A DNA stretch of 64,000 bases from Paucibacter sp. DJ2R-2 (GTDB lineage: Bacteria > Pseudomonadota > Gammaproteobacteria > Burkholderiales > Burkholderiaceae_C). Under the pieces are notes generated by a model. The model was given only the letters and a program-made list of their open reading frames with translations. It was not told where the DNA came from and did no database searches. The position numbers and the translations under genes were made by a program. Location: contig NZ_JAJIRT010000001.1 in NCBI RefSeq assembly GCF_025717675.1, positions 1,240,001-1,304,000 of the forward strand, written 5' to 3'. Shown here in pieces: positions 1 to 9,828 of this stretch. Numbering within the stretch: the stretch's first letter is position 1; every line of letters begins with the position of its first letter.

Positions 1-129
1 TACACCGATCTGGCCCAGCCCTGGGTCAGCGGTTACCACCGCAATGTGTTTGTGCGAGATTTCTGGAAGTACATCGACATCGACGCCGAGGCCGCGCAGG
101 CGAGCCCCAAGGCCGATGGAAAAAAATAG
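1..129 (+). CDS. Family 5 solute-binding protein, C-terminal fragment (cut by window edge)
   Basis: An open frame runs from base 1 to a TAG at 127-129 and encodes 42 residues. The tail reads LAQPWVSGYHRN, then a W-K-Y-I-D-I-D segment. This matches the C-termini of the next genes (LAQPWLIGYRRP followed by EYVDID or QYLDID), so it is the end of another paralogue of the same ABC transporter solute-binding family. It lies directly upstream of the next copy, in the same orientation. The N-terminal part is outside the window. Confidence 0.85.
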   Translation, partial: YTDLAQPWVSGYHRNVFVRDFWKYIDIDAEAAQASPKADGKK

Positions 130-159
130 TCCGCCCCAGTGGCAGGAGGAGATGAGATC

Positions 160-1998
160 GTGAGGACCCCCTGGAACGCCGGCGCCACGCTGCTGGCCGG
201 CCTGCTCTTGTGTGCCAGCGCCGCTGTCGAAGCCGCAAATGCGGCGCCGGCCGCCGAAGCCAAAGGCCCCGCCCATGTCTTGCGCATGGCCTTCCCCATC
301 GCCGAGACCAGCCTGGACCCGGCGCGCATCAATGACGAGTATTCGATCGAGATCGTCTCCAACATCTTCGAGTCGCCCCTGGCCTATGACTATCTGGCCC
401 GGCCGGTCAAGCTCAAGCCGCTGACGGCCTCGGCCTTGCCGGAGGTGAGCCCCGATTTCAAGCAGTTCACGGTGCGCATCAAGCCGGGCATCTTCTTTGC
501 GGCCGACCCGGCCTTCAAAGGCCTGAAACCGGGAGAAAAGCGCGAATTGGTCGCGGCCGACTATGCCTATGCGCTGAAGCGCCACTTCGACCCGCAGCTG
601 CGCAGCCCCCATTACGCCAATCTGGAGAACGAGAAGATCCTCGGCCTGGAAGCGCTGCGCCAGCGCGGCCTCAAGAACGGCAAACCTTTCGACTACGACG
701 CTCCGGTCGAGGGCCTGCAGACACCCGACCGCTACACCCTGGTCATCAAGCTGGGCCGTGCCAGCCCGCGCTTCGCCCACCAGCTGACGCAACCGCTGGC
801 CCTGGCGGTGGCACGCGAGGTGGTCGAAGCTTATGGCGACGCGGTCAGCGAACACCCGGTCGGCACCGGACCTTTTGTGCTCAAGGACTGGCGCCGGGCC
901 TCGCGCCTGGTGCTGGAGCGCAACCCGAGCTTCCGCGAGACCTATTTCGACGAGGAGGCGGCGGCCGACGATGCGGCAGCGCAGGCGGTAGCACGGCAGC
1001 TCAAGGGCCGACGCCTGCCCCTGGTAGACCGCGTGGAGGTGTCCATCGTCACCGAGAACCAGCCGCGCTGGCTGGCCTTCCTTGGCAATGAGTTCGATTT
1101 CGTCATCGTGCCCAATGAATACGCCAATATCGCCGCGCCGCGGGGGCAGCTGGCGCCCAATCTGGCCAAGCGCGGCATGGCCTTGCACCGCAATCTGCTG
1201 TCCGATGTGATCTTCAGTTATTTCAATATGGAAGATCCGGTGGTGGGTGGCTACACACCGGACAAAGTGGCCCTGCGCCGCGCCATCGGCCTGGCCTATG
1301 ACAACGCCGAGGAAGCACGCCAACTGCGCCGGCGCCTGGCGGTTCCGGCCCAAGGCATCGTCACGCCCAACACCTTCGGCTACCAAGCGGATTTCAAGAC
1401 CGAGATGAGCGAATACAGCCCGGCCAAGGCGCGCGCCCTGCTGGACATGTATGGCTATGTGGACCGCGACGGCGATGGCTGGCGCGACCTTCCCGATGGC
1501 AGCCCGCTGCGTCTGCAGTACCACACGCAACCGGACAGCAACTCGCGCGCCTTCAACGAACTCTGGCGCAAGCACATGGCCGCGCTGCAAGTGCGCATCG
1601 AATTCAAGTCCGCCAACTGGCCGGACAATATGAAGGCGGCCCGCGCTGGCCGGCTGATGATGTGGATGCTGAGTTGGACCTCCGGCATTCCGGATGCGGA
1701 TTCCATGTTGAGCACCGGCTTCAGCACGGCCAAGGGTGAAGACAATCTGAGCCGCTTTTCCTTGCCCGAGTATGACCGCTTGGTTCAGCGCATTCAGATG
1801 CTGGCCGATGGCCCCGAACGCCTGGCCCTGATCCAGGAAGCCGAGCGCCTGCTGACCGCTTACATGCCCATGAAAGCCCATGTGCACCGCATTCGCCTGC
1901 GCGTGGCGCAACCCTGGCTGCAGGGCTATCTGCCCCACCCCTTCATGACCGGCTACTGGCGATTCGTCGACAGCCAGCCGCCCGAGCGCAAGCCTTGA
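160..1998 (+). CDS. ABC transporter solute-binding protein, family 5 (OppA/DppA-like), array copy 2
   Basis: A periplasmic binding protein of the SBP_bac_5 superfamily, whose members usually bind peptides or related solutes for an ABC importer. I chose the GTG at 160 because a strong AGGAGGA ribosome site at 144-150 sits 9 bases before it; an in-frame GTG at 139 would swallow that site. The product of about 612 aa starts with a signal peptide (hydrophobic stretch ending ASAAVEAANA). Family hallmarks include HPVGTGPF, the FNMEDPVVGGY segment and an acidic D-R-D-G-D-G-W loop near residue 430. No permease or ATPase is nearby. The ligand is unknown. The stop abuts the next paralogue. Confidence 0.9.
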   Translation: MRTPWNAGATLLAGLLLCASAAVEAANAAPAAEAKGPAHVLRMAFPIAETSLDPARINDEYSIEIVSNIFESPLAYDYLARPVKLKPLTASALPEVSPDFKQFTVRIKPGIFFAADPAFKGLKPGEKRELVAADYAYALKRHFDPQLRSPHYANLENEKILGLEALRQRGLKNGKPFDYDAPVEGLQTPDRYTLVIKLGRASPRFAHQLTQPLALAVAREVVEAYGDAVSEHPVGTGPFVLKDWRRASRLVLERNPSFRETYFDEEAAADDAAAQAVARQLKGRRLPLVDRVEVSIVTENQPRWLAFLGNEFDFVIVPNEYANIAAPRGQLAPNLAKRGMALHRNLLSDVIFSYFNMEDPVVGGYTPDKVALRRAIGLAYDNAEEARQLRRRLAVPAQGIVTPNTFGYQADFKTEMSEYSPAKARALLDMYGYVDRDGDGWRDLPDGSPLRLQYHTQPDSNSRAFNELWRKHMAALQVRIEFKSANWPDNMKAARAGRLMMWMLSWTSGIPDADSMLSTGFSTAKGEDNLSRFSLPEYDRLVQRIQMLADGPERLALIQEAERLLTAYMPMKAHVHRIRLRVAQPWLQGYLPHPFMTGYWRFVDSQPPERKP

Positions 1999-2012
1999 GA
2001 GGGGCGCGCCAC

Positions 2013-3887
2013 ATGCGGGCCATGGCTCCACTCTTCAGCGCAGCGCGCATGCGCCGGCACGGCCTGAGTGCATGCCTGAGCTCAGGCCTGAGCGCCGCCC
2101 TGCTGCTCCTGGCCGGGTTCGGCGTCGGCTCCGCAGCCCAGGCCGCGGACAAGGCACTGCCCGCGCCCAAGGTCTTGCGCTACGCCTTTCGCATCGCCGA
2201 GACCGGCTTCGACCCGGCCAAGGTGCAGGACATCTATTCACGCACCATCACCCCGCACATCTTCGAGTCCCTGCTGACCTACGACTATCTGGCGCGGCCG
2301 GCCCGGATCAAGCCTTTGACCGCGGTGGCCCTGCCCGAGGTCAGCGCTGATTTCAAGACCTGGACCCTGCGCATCCAACCGGGCATCTATTTTGCCGACG
2401 ACCCGGCCTTCAAGGGCCAAAGGCGCGAGCTGACCGCGGCCGACTATGTCTACAGCTTCAAGCGCTTCGCCGACCCCGCCACCAACAGCCCGGCCTGGGA
2501 CTCGCTGGAAGAGAACCACCTGCTCGGGCTCAACGAATACCGCGCCGAGCTGGCCCGCAGCAAGCAGGCCTTTGACTACGAACGCCGGATCGAAGGCCTG
2601 CAGGCCCTGGACCGCTACACCTTGCAGATCAAGCTGGGCCGGAGCCGTCCGCGCTTCGACCAGCTGCTGGCCGACGCCAGCCTGTTCGGCGCCGTGGCGC
2701 GCGAGGTGGTCGAGGCCTACCCGCAACGTTCCATGGAGCACCCGGTGGGCACGGGGCCCTTCCGCCTGGCCAGCTGGCGGCGCAGTTCCCTGATCGTGCT
2801 GGAACGCAACCCCGACTACCGAGAACGCTTCTACGACGCCCAACCGCGCGTCGATGACGCCGAGGGTCAGGCCTTGCTGACCCGGTTCAAGGGTCGCCGG
2901 ATTCCCATGCTGGACCGGGTGGAGATCTCCATCATCGAAGAGAACCAGCCGCGTTGGCTGTCCTTCCTGAACGGCCAGTTCGACCTGATCGACCGGGTGC
3001 CGGAAGACTTCATCAACCAGGCCATGCCCGGCGGCCGGCTGGCACCGGGCTTGGCCAAGCGCGGCATCCAGGGCTACCGCGTGCTGACCTCGGACGTGTT
3101 GTTCACCGTCTTCAACACCGAGGACCCGGTGATCGGCGGCAACCAGCCCGAACGCGTGGCCCTGCGCCGCGCCATGGCCTTGGGCACGGACAGCGAACGC
3201 GAGATCCGCATCGTGCGGCGCGGCCAGGCCATCGTCGCGCAGTCCATCCTGATGCCGCACACCACCGGCTATGACCCGCAGTTCAAGAGCGAGGGCGGCG
3301 ACTATGACCCGGCGCGCGCCCGTGCGCTGCTGGACCTCTATGGCTACATCGACCGCGACGGCGACGGTTTCCGCGAGCAGCCCGATGGCAGCCCCCTGCG
3401 CCTGGAGAGCCTGAGCACGCCGGAGAGCTTCCAGCGCCAGATCGACCAGATCTGGCAGAAGGCCATGGCCCAGATCGGCCTGCGCATCGAATTCAAGACC
3501 GCCAAGTGGCCGGAGAACCTCAAGGCCATGCGGGCCGGCAAGTTCCAGATCTGGTCCTTGGCCAGCTCGGCCGCTGCGCCCGATGGGCAGGACGCCCTGG
3601 GCCTGTTCTACAGCCCACGTATCGGCGGCAGCAATTACGCACGTTTCAAGCTGCCGCTGATGGACCAGCTGTATGAGCAGGCCAATGGCTTGCCCGATGG
3701 CCCCGAGCGGGCGGCCGTGTTTGCCGAGGCCAAGCGCGTGGCTGCGGCGTACGCACCCTACCGCGCGCGCGGCCACCGCTTGCTGACCGACCTGGCCCAG
3801 CCCTGGCTGATCGGCTACCGCCGCCCACCCTTCTGGCTGAACTGGTGGGAGTATGTGGACATTGACACCGAGAAAGCACCGCACTGA
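2013..3887 (+). CDS. ABC transporter solute-binding protein, family 5, array copy 3
   Basis: Paralogue of the preceding gene, about 624 aa. The ATG at 2013 follows a GAGAGGGG ribosome site; a TTG at 1995 overlapping the previous stop is also in frame but less likely. A signal peptide ends near AAQAAD. Shared landmarks are the N-terminal LRYAFRIAETGFDPA, EHPVGTGPFRL, FNTEDPVIGGN and the acidic loop D-R-D-G-D-G-F. Its 3' end and the next start overlap by one base (TGATG), which implies translational coupling. It was probably produced by tandem duplication; ligand specificity cannot be read from sequence. Confidence 0.9.
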   Translation: MRAMAPLFSAARMRRHGLSACLSSGLSAALLLLAGFGVGSAAQAADKALPAPKVLRYAFRIAETGFDPAKVQDIYSRTITPHIFESLLTYDYLARPARIKPLTAVALPEVSADFKTWTLRIQPGIYFADDPAFKGQRRELTAADYVYSFKRFADPATNSPAWDSLEENHLLGLNEYRAELARSKQAFDYERRIEGLQALDRYTLQIKLGRSRPRFDQLLADASLFGAVAREVVEAYPQRSMEHPVGTGPFRLASWRRSSLIVLERNPDYRERFYDAQPRVDDAEGQALLTRFKGRRIPMLDRVEISIIEENQPRWLSFLNGQFDLIDRVPEDFINQAMPGGRLAPGLAKRGIQGYRVLTSDVLFTVFNTEDPVIGGNQPERVALRRAMALGTDSEREIRIVRRGQAIVAQSILMPHTTGYDPQFKSEGGDYDPARARALLDLYGYIDRDGDGFREQPDGSPLRLESLSTPESFQRQIDQIWQKAMAQIGLRIEFKTAKWPENLKAMRAGKFQIWSLASSAAAPDGQDALGLFYSPRIGGSNYARFKLPLMDQLYEQANGLPDGPERAAVFAEAKRVAAAYAPYRARGHRLLTDLAQPWLIGYRRPPFWLNWWEYVDIDTEKAPH

Positions 3888-5737
3888 TGAGGCTGAACAC
3901 CCTTGCCATGAGATGGGCCCTGAAGCGGGTCGGCGCCGGCGCCTGCCTGGCCTTGAGCCTCGCAGCAGTCGCGAACCCTGTACCGCAAGCGACTCCAGCG
4001 GCCCACCCCGCCAAGGTCTTGCGTTACGCCTTCCTGGTGGCCGAGACCGGCTTTGACCCGGCTCAGATCAGCGACACCTACTCGCTGACAGTGACGCCCC
4101 ATATCTTTGAGGCGCTCTACACCTACGACTTTCTGGCCCGCCCGGTCAAGGTCAAGCCCCTGACCGCGGCCGCCATGCCCGAGGTTTCGGCCGATTTCCG
4201 CACCTGGACGATCAAGATCCAGCCCGGCATCTATTTCACCGATCACCCTGCCTTCAAAGGCCAGAAGCGCGAGTTGGTGGCCGCCGATTACGTCTACAGC
4301 TTCAAGCGCTTCGCTGACCCGGCGCTGAAGAGCCCCATGTGGAACACGGTGGATGAATGGGGCGTCAGCGGCCTGGCCGCCTTGCGCCAGAGGGCGCTGA
4401 GCAGCAAGCAGCCCTTTGAAAGCAAAAAGCCCATCGAAGGCCTGCAGGCGCTCGACCGCTACACCTTGCAGATCAAGCTAGACCAGGCACGCCCGCGCCT
4501 GCTCGAGCAATTGGCGCGCAGCGACTTGTTTGGCGCGGTCGCCTGGGAAGTGGCCGAGCAGTACGGCCGCGACACCATGGAGCACCCCATCGGCACAGGC
4601 CCCTATCTGCTCAAGGAATGGCGGCGCAGCTCGCGCATGGTGCTGGAGAAGAACCCCGGCTACCGCGAACGTTTCTACGATGCCGAACCCAATGCCGACG
4701 ATGCCGAGGGCCAGGCCTTGGCTGCCCGCTTCAAGGGCCGGCGCATCCCCATGATCGACCGGGTGGAGATTGCCATCATCGAGGAGAGCCAGCCGCGTTG
4801 GCTCTCCTTCCTGAACCGCGAGCATGATTTTCTTGAGCGCCTGCCTGCGGACTTTGTGAACGTCGCCATTCCCCATGGCAAGCTTGCCCCGAACCTGGCC
4901 AAGCAAGGCATGAAGCTGAGCCGGGTGCTGGCGGCGGACAGCGCCTTCACCTTCTTTAATATGGAAGACCCCACGGTGGGTGGCTACAGCGCCGAGAAGG
5001 TGGCACTGCGGCGTGCTATTTCCCTGTCCATCGATGTCGAAGGCGAGATTCGGCGCGTACGACGCGGCCAAGCCATCGTGGCCCAGTCCATGGTGCTGCC
5101 CCACACCAGCGGCTACTCCGAGACTTTCAAGAGCAGCAACGGCGACTACAGCACCGCGCACGCCAATGCCCTGCTGGATCTGTATGGCTATGTCGACCGC
5201 GACGGCGATGGTTGGCGCGACATGCCGGACGGCAGCCCGCTGGAGATTGAGGTGGCCAACCAGCCCGACGCCCTCTCGCGCCAGTACGACGAGCTGTGGC
5301 AACGCAACCTCAAGGCCGTTCACATCAAGGTGCGCTTCATGCACGGCAAATGGCCAGAACAGCTGAAGATGGCCCGGGCGGGCAAGCTCATGCTCTGGTA
5401 CCTGGGCACGGTGGCCGCCGCGCCCGACGGCCTGCCGGCGCTGCAGCGCCTGTATGGGCCGCAGACGGGCAACCAGAATCTGGCGCGCTTCAAGAACAGC
5501 GAGTTCGACGCCCTCTATGACCGCCTGCAGCTGATGCCTGATGGCCCCGAGCGCGATGCCCTGTTCCTGCAGGCCAAGCGCATTCAGGCGGCCTATATGC
5601 CCATGAAGACCCATGTCCATCGCCTGGTCTCCGACATCTCCCAGCCCTGGTTGATCGGCTACCGCCGGCCCCTGTTCCGCTACGACTTTTGGCAGTACCT
5701 GGACATCGACACCGCGCTCCTACCCACGAAGCGCTGA
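3887..5737 (+). CDS. ABC transporter solute-binding protein, family 5, array copy 4
   Basis: Third full-length paralogue, 616 aa, starting in the TGATG overlap with the previous gene. The N-terminus carries a signal peptide (LALSLAAVANP). It shares LRYAFLVAETGFDPAQ, EHPIGTGPYLL, FNMEDPTVGGYS and the D-R-D-G-D-G-W acidic loop with its neighbours. The order and overlap show one transcription unit. Like the others it lacks a linked transporter, so it either feeds a distant permease or has another periplasmic role. Confidence 0.9.
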   Translation: MRLNTLAMRWALKRVGAGACLALSLAAVANPVPQATPAAHPAKVLRYAFLVAETGFDPAQISDTYSLTVTPHIFEALYTYDFLARPVKVKPLTAAAMPEVSADFRTWTIKIQPGIYFTDHPAFKGQKRELVAADYVYSFKRFADPALKSPMWNTVDEWGVSGLAALRQRALSSKQPFESKKPIEGLQALDRYTLQIKLDQARPRLLEQLARSDLFGAVAWEVAEQYGRDTMEHPIGTGPYLLKEWRRSSRMVLEKNPGYRERFYDAEPNADDAEGQALAARFKGRRIPMIDRVEIAIIEESQPRWLSFLNREHDFLERLPADFVNVAIPHGKLAPNLAKQGMKLSRVLAADSAFTFFNMEDPTVGGYSAEKVALRRAISLSIDVEGEIRRVRRGQAIVAQSMVLPHTSGYSETFKSSNGDYSTAHANALLDLYGYVDRDGDGWRDMPDGSPLEIEVANQPDALSRQYDELWQRNLKAVHIKVRFMHGKWPEQLKMARAGKLMLWYLGTVAAAPDGLPALQRLYGPQTGNQNLARFKNSEFDALYDRLQLMPDGPERDALFLQAKRIQAAYMPMKTHVHRLVSDISQPWLIGYRRPLFRYDFWQYLDIDTALLPTKR

Positions 5738-5761
5738 GCCCTCAGAAAAGACAGAACGACG

Positions 5762-7555
5762 ATGCAAAGACGTGAGCTGATGGCCGCCGCCGGCCTGCTG
5801 GTGGCCAGCCCCTGGTCCCAGGCCCTGCCCGAACGTGCTGCCTCGGTAAAGCGCAAGGTGCTGCGCACCGCCTTCAATTCCGCCGAAGTCGGCTTCGACC
5901 CGGCCCAGGTGTCCGACCGCACCTCGGTGGCGGTCAACGCCCATATCTTTGAATCCCCACTGACCTACGACCTGCTGGCGAGGCCGGTGCAGCTGCGGGC
6001 GCAGACCGCCGCCAGCCTCCCTGAGGTGTCCGCTGATTTCAAGCGTTTTGTCTTCACCATCCAGCCCGGCATCTTTTTTGCCGATGACCCCGTCTTCAAG
6101 GGCCGGCCGCGCGAGCTGGTGGCACAGGACTACGTCTACACGGTCAAACGCTTCTACGACCCGCTGCTCAAGACCGAGCATCTCTACCAGTTCGAGAACG
6201 CCAAGATCCTGGGCCTGAGCGAGCTGCGCGAACAGGCCATCCAGCGCAAAACGCCCTTCGACTACGACCGCGAGGTGCCGGGCTTGCGGGCGCTGGACCG
6301 CTACCGCTTCGAGGTGCGCCTGGCCGAGCCCGACCCGCGCTTCGTCCACCTGTTCGCCAATGCCGGCTACACCGGCGCCATGGCGCGCGAGGTGGTGGAG
6401 GCCTATGCGGCCGATCTGCTGGCCCACCCGGTCGGCACCGGGCCCTTCCGGCTGAAGAGTTGGCGGCGCAGCTCGCAGATCGTGCTGGAGCGCAACCCGG
6501 GCTTTCGCGAGCAGGTCTACGAGCCCGGCGAGGTGCCGCCCGATGCCCAGAGCCAGGCCATTGCCCGGCTGCTGAAAGGGCGGCGCCTGCCCATGCTGGA
6601 CGAGATACAGATCAGCATCATCGTCGAGACGCAACCGCGCTGGCTGGCCTTCAATGGCGGCGAGCTCGACCTGCTGGAGATGCCCACCGAGGTGGCTCCG
6701 CTGGCCCTGCCGGGCGGACAGCTGGCACCGAATCTGCGCAAGCGTGGCGTGCAGGTTTTCCGGAGCTATGGTGCCGACATCGGTTTCAGCTTTTTCAATA
6801 TGGAGGACCCGGTGGTCGGCGGCCTGTCTGCCGAGCGCGTGGCTCTGCGCCGCGCCATCACGCTGGGCTATGACAACGAAGCGGAGATCCGCATCGTCTA
6901 CAAAGGCCAGGCGGTGCCGGCCCAGTCCATGCTGCCGCCCCTGGTCTACGGCCACGACCCGGCCTTGCTCAGCGAAGTGGGCCGCCACGACATGGCGCGC
7001 GCCCGCGCCTTGCTCGACCTCTACGGCTACGACAAGCGCGATGCCGAGGGCTACCGCCTGCAACCCGACGGCAGCCGCTTGACCCTGCGTCGCGCCGGCA
7101 CGGCCGGCAGCTCACGCCAACGCCTGATCGACGAGCTCTGGAAAAAGCAGATGGACGCGCTGGGCCTGCGCATCGAGTTCGAGTCGGCCACCTTTGGCGA
7201 ACTGATCAAGAAAGCCCTGGCCAGCCAGCTGATGATTTGGGGCTATGTCTGGGACCTCGGCGCGCCCGATGCAGACTTCCTGCTGGGCATGGGCTACGGC
7301 CCCAACGCCGGCCAGAGCAATGACGCCCGCTTCCAGCTACCCGCCTATGACAAGCTCTATGCCCAGCAGCGCCTGCTGGCCGATGGGCCCGAACGCTACG
7401 CCATGATGCAGCAGCTGAACCGCCTGCTGCTGAGCTATATGCCTTACCAGCCGCACCTCCACCTGATGCGGGTCGACTTGTGCCAGGCCGGGGTCAAGGG
7501 CTTCATCCGTCAGCCGTTCACGAGGGATGCGTGGCGGTTCATGGACATCGCCTGA
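5762..7555 (+). CDS. ABC transporter solute-binding protein, family 5, array copy 5 (divergent)
   Basis: Fourth full-length copy, 597 aa, 24 bases after the previous stop. Its leader differs from the others: it is short and begins MQRRELMAAAGLL, with a paired arginine followed by a hydrophobic run, so Tat export is possible. It keeps HPVGTGPFRLKSW and FNMEDPVVGGL. The acidic loop of the other copies (DRDGDGW) is replaced by K-R-D-A-E-G-Y, so any metal site there is lost. This is the most divergent member and ends the array; a convergent gene follows after 18 bases. Confidence 0.9.
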   Translation: MQRRELMAAAGLLVASPWSQALPERAASVKRKVLRTAFNSAEVGFDPAQVSDRTSVAVNAHIFESPLTYDLLARPVQLRAQTAASLPEVSADFKRFVFTIQPGIFFADDPVFKGRPRELVAQDYVYTVKRFYDPLLKTEHLYQFENAKILGLSELREQAIQRKTPFDYDREVPGLRALDRYRFEVRLAEPDPRFVHLFANAGYTGAMAREVVEAYAADLLAHPVGTGPFRLKSWRRSSQIVLERNPGFREQVYEPGEVPPDAQSQAIARLLKGRRLPMLDEIQISIIVETQPRWLAFNGGELDLLEMPTEVAPLALPGGQLAPNLRKRGVQVFRSYGADIGFSFFNMEDPVVGGLSAERVALRRAITLGYDNEAEIRIVYKGQAVPAQSMLPPLVYGHDPALLSEVGRHDMARARALLDLYGYDKRDAEGYRLQPDGSRLTLRRAGTAGSSRQRLIDELWKKQMDALGLRIEFESATFGELIKKALASQLMIWGYVWDLGAPDADFLLGMGYGPNAGQSNDARFQLPAYDKLYAQQRLLADGPERYAMMQQLNRLLLSYMPYQPHLHLMRVDLCQAGVKGFIRQPFTRDAWRFMDIA

Positions 7556-7573
7556 GTCGTACTCAAGGGAAGC

Positions 7574-9289
7574 TCACCGGAAGTCGCGGAAGCTCAGTGG
7601 CACCGCAGGGGCTTGGCAGCGAAAGCGCTGATCTTCACTTTGCTCTGCGCTCAGGGCTCCCGTTTCTCTGCACACAGCAAGAAAACGTTCGCTTTCAGGC
7701 TTGGCAAACTCCGCAATGCGCGCGGCGATGAATCGGGCGCGATCCAAGTCACCCGCGGCGCGAAGCGCATCAGCCCAAGCGACCAAAAGTGCAACATCAA
7801 TCGCACCATGCGCCGCATACTCGGCAACCCGCACACCCATTGAATCATTCTTCATGTCAAGCGCAGTTGCACGATACCCGACCCAGGAGAATAGCAAGGA
7901 GTTGCGCGCGGACTTCAACTGCTCCAGCCATTCCGGAGATCCTCTGTTTTTAGCAAGGGTTTGCAAATCCGCAGTGACTTTGTATTGCAGAGCACCGAAT
8001 AGTGCTGCGACCACCAAAATACAGCCAGCAAGATAATTCAGAGAACGTACCGGTTGTACTGTGGTTTCTTGCGAGCCAGGTGATTTCAAAACCATGGCAG
8101 CCAGAATCGCAACCGGCATTAGAAAATACATTCTCCACAAAGGGTATTCAAAAAGGCTGTGCCAGCCGATCACCAAGAGCATCAGAAACGCTGCCTGCTT
8201 GCTGATCGCGGCGGCACCGTGCGATGCCCTGATATTCAGCCGTGCTTTCCAGAGAATTGCACCAAACCCGGCAGTAAAAAATAGGGCAAATGGCACTCCC
8301 ATTTCCAGCGCCAAATGCAAAATCAGATTGTGGGCATTGTCAAAGTAGTGACTTTGGAGCCCAGTTTTCGGAGTTAGGGTCCACACGAAATTAAATTCGC
8401 CCCAACCTACGCCCCACAACCAGTTTTCTTTCACGAGCAAGAGAACATCTCGCCAAAGCTGTGTACGCCCACTGCTAGACCCTAACAATACCTTTTGGGT
8501 CAACAGCAATTCTTCTGCCTTGAGATGCGTCCAGATCGAGAATGCAGCCCAAACGGCCAGCAACAGCAGCGAGCTGATCCACAAGCACTTCCGCACGCCG
8601 ATGTGCAAACTGCGATCCAAGATCGCCCAAACGCCCAGAACCAAACAGGCAAGCAACCCCATTCGTGAGGCGGTCAGAACCAGGGCCGTCAGCAGAACAA
8701 GGAGTGCGGGTAACACCAGGCGCAGACTGAGTCTGCCTTTCGCGTGAAGTGCGCTCAGCGAGACCGCCGCCCACAGTTCAAGCAGAGCGGACAGGTTGGG
8801 TTGCCTCAGGTTTCCGCTTCCGTATCCGATCTGAAAGCCCTGTGCCACCCACATGTCATCGGCCAACTCTGGCGCGAATACCTGGATCAGAATCACCAAG
8901 GCGTTGATCAGACCCGCGCACACAAAAGCCCCAAAAAAGGCATCGGCCCACGCATCCAATGTCTCTGCACGGGCAGCGGCCCGCCAATGCACCAGCGCGA
9001 AGCCGAGAATTGCGAACCCGCCAAGCAAACCTTGATCCAAACTCCCGCTCAGCCGATTGGACTGAACAAATGCGAAGCTCCCCAGCAAAACAGCACCGCC
9101 CACAAGGCACTGGCTTGCAGTCGCCAATTTCCCTTGCTTGACTGATTCTTTTTCAAGAGCAAGAAAAACAAAGCCCCAAGCCAGAACTACCATCAGCTGC
9201 TGAGCAACGCCAATCAGTGGCAGGACTTCCAGGGCGAGAATGACTGGAAAGCAGACAGCGAAAAACAGAGCAATTGGTAACGCTGACAT
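7574..9289 (-). CDS. pglL: PglL/PilO-like O-oligosaccharyltransferase (Wzy_C family)
   Basis: Multispanning inner-membrane protein of 571 aa with about ten or more hydrophobic segments. The region around residues 325-350 (NAHNLILHLALEMGVP) and the later HSLFEYPLWRMYFLMP motif are typical of the Wzy_C / PglL group, which transfers lipid-linked glycans to proteins or to O-antigen. It lies 66 bases downstream of pilA on the same strand, which points to pilin as the likely acceptor. A terminator stands between them, so expression may be by readthrough or from its own promoter. An O-antigen ligase role cannot be excluded. Confidence 0.8.
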   Translation of the reverse strand: MSALPIALFFAVCFPVILALEVLPLIGVAQQLMVVLAWGFVFLALEKESVKQGKLATASQCLVGGAVLLGSFAFVQSNRLSGSLDQGLLGGFAILGFALVHWRAAARAETLDAWADAFFGAFVCAGLINALVILIQVFAPELADDMWVAQGFQIGYGSGNLRQPNLSALLELWAAVSLSALHAKGRLSLRLVLPALLVLLTALVLTASRMGLLACLVLGVWAILDRSLHIGVRKCLWISSLLLLAVWAAFSIWTHLKAEELLLTQKVLLGSSSGRTQLWRDVLLLVKENWLWGVGWGEFNFVWTLTPKTGLQSHYFDNAHNLILHLALEMGVPFALFFTAGFGAILWKARLNIRASHGAAAISKQAAFLMLLVIGWHSLFEYPLWRMYFLMPVAILAAMVLKSPGSQETTVQPVRSLNYLAGCILVVAALFGALQYKVTADLQTLAKNRGSPEWLEQLKSARNSLLFSWVGYRATALDMKNDSMGVRVAEYAAHGAIDVALLVAWADALRAAGDLDRARFIAARIAEFAKPESERFLAVCRETGALSAEQSEDQRFRCQAPAVPLSFRDFR

Positions 9290-9313
9290 ACAGTTTCCTT
9301 AACGCCCAAGAAA

Positions 9314-9337
9314 AAAGGGTCGCAAAAGCGACCCTTT
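9314..9337 (-). terminator. Rho-independent terminator after pilA
   Basis: A perfect 10-bp stem (AAAGGGTCGC with GCGACCCTTT) around an AAAA loop. On the minus strand it is followed by a run of T, 19 bases after the pilA stop. It separates highly expressed pilA from the transferase gene. Confidence 0.9.
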
Positions 9338-9355
9338 CAACCATCGATTCTTTTT

Positions 9356-9778
9356 TTACTTCACATAACCGGCGGTCGCGCATGGGCCAGAGTAGGCCCA
9401 CACAACACCATTGCCGCTCACGCTCGGTGTCAAGGTACATGTTTCCGTGGTCAGAACGCCCTTGTATGCATTCGGAGTTGCCACGATAGCTGCTGTAGTT
9501 CCCGTGACAGCAACTTCCTTCAGAGCACCGCTAGTCATACCGCTCGCGAGAGAGATACCCAGTTTGGTCGCAGTGTCACAATCAGCCAAACTCGACGTCG
9601 TGTTGTAGCAAATGCCGATTGCCGTTTTTGCAGGTGCCATGCCGGCGATGACTTCGGAGTATGCCGCTTTCTTGATATAGCTCTGATAGGCCGGAATGGC
9701 CACAGCCGCCAAGATACCAATGATCGCCACAACGATCATCAGTTCGATCAAAGTGAAACCTTGTTGAACGCGCTTCAT
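9356..9778 (-). CDS. pilA: Type IV major pilin PilA
   Basis: A 140-aa prepilin. A short positively charged leader ends in Gly7, followed by [20 protein letters not shown], the classical type IV pilin N-terminus with Glu at mature position 5. It would be cleaved and methylated by PilD after Gly7. Four cysteines (57, 67, 114, 133) could form two disulfides, including the C-terminal D-region loop. A good ribosome site (AGGAG, 8 bases before ATG) is present. Upstream lie a sigma-54 promoter and twin palindromes. No other pil genes are in view. Confidence 0.97.
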   Translation of the reverse strand: MKRVQQGFTLIELMIVVAIIGILAAVAIPAYQSYIKKAAYSEVIAGMAPAKTAIGICYNTTSSLADCDTATKLGISLASGMTSGALKEVAVTGTTAAIVATPNAYKGVLTTETCTLTPSVSGNGVVWAYSGPCATAGYVK

Positions 9779-9828
9779 GGTGAGTACTCCTGCAAAAAAG
9801 TGAACGGGGGGAGGGACACACCCCCTGA

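Noticed and set aside
2238-3884. Long minus-strand open frame (548 codons) under the solute-binding gene
   Set aside because: It is antisense to a clear gene, with composition typical of high-GC third-position shadows and no domain motif. Similar shadows at 4478-5620 and 5720-7063 were rejected for the same reason.
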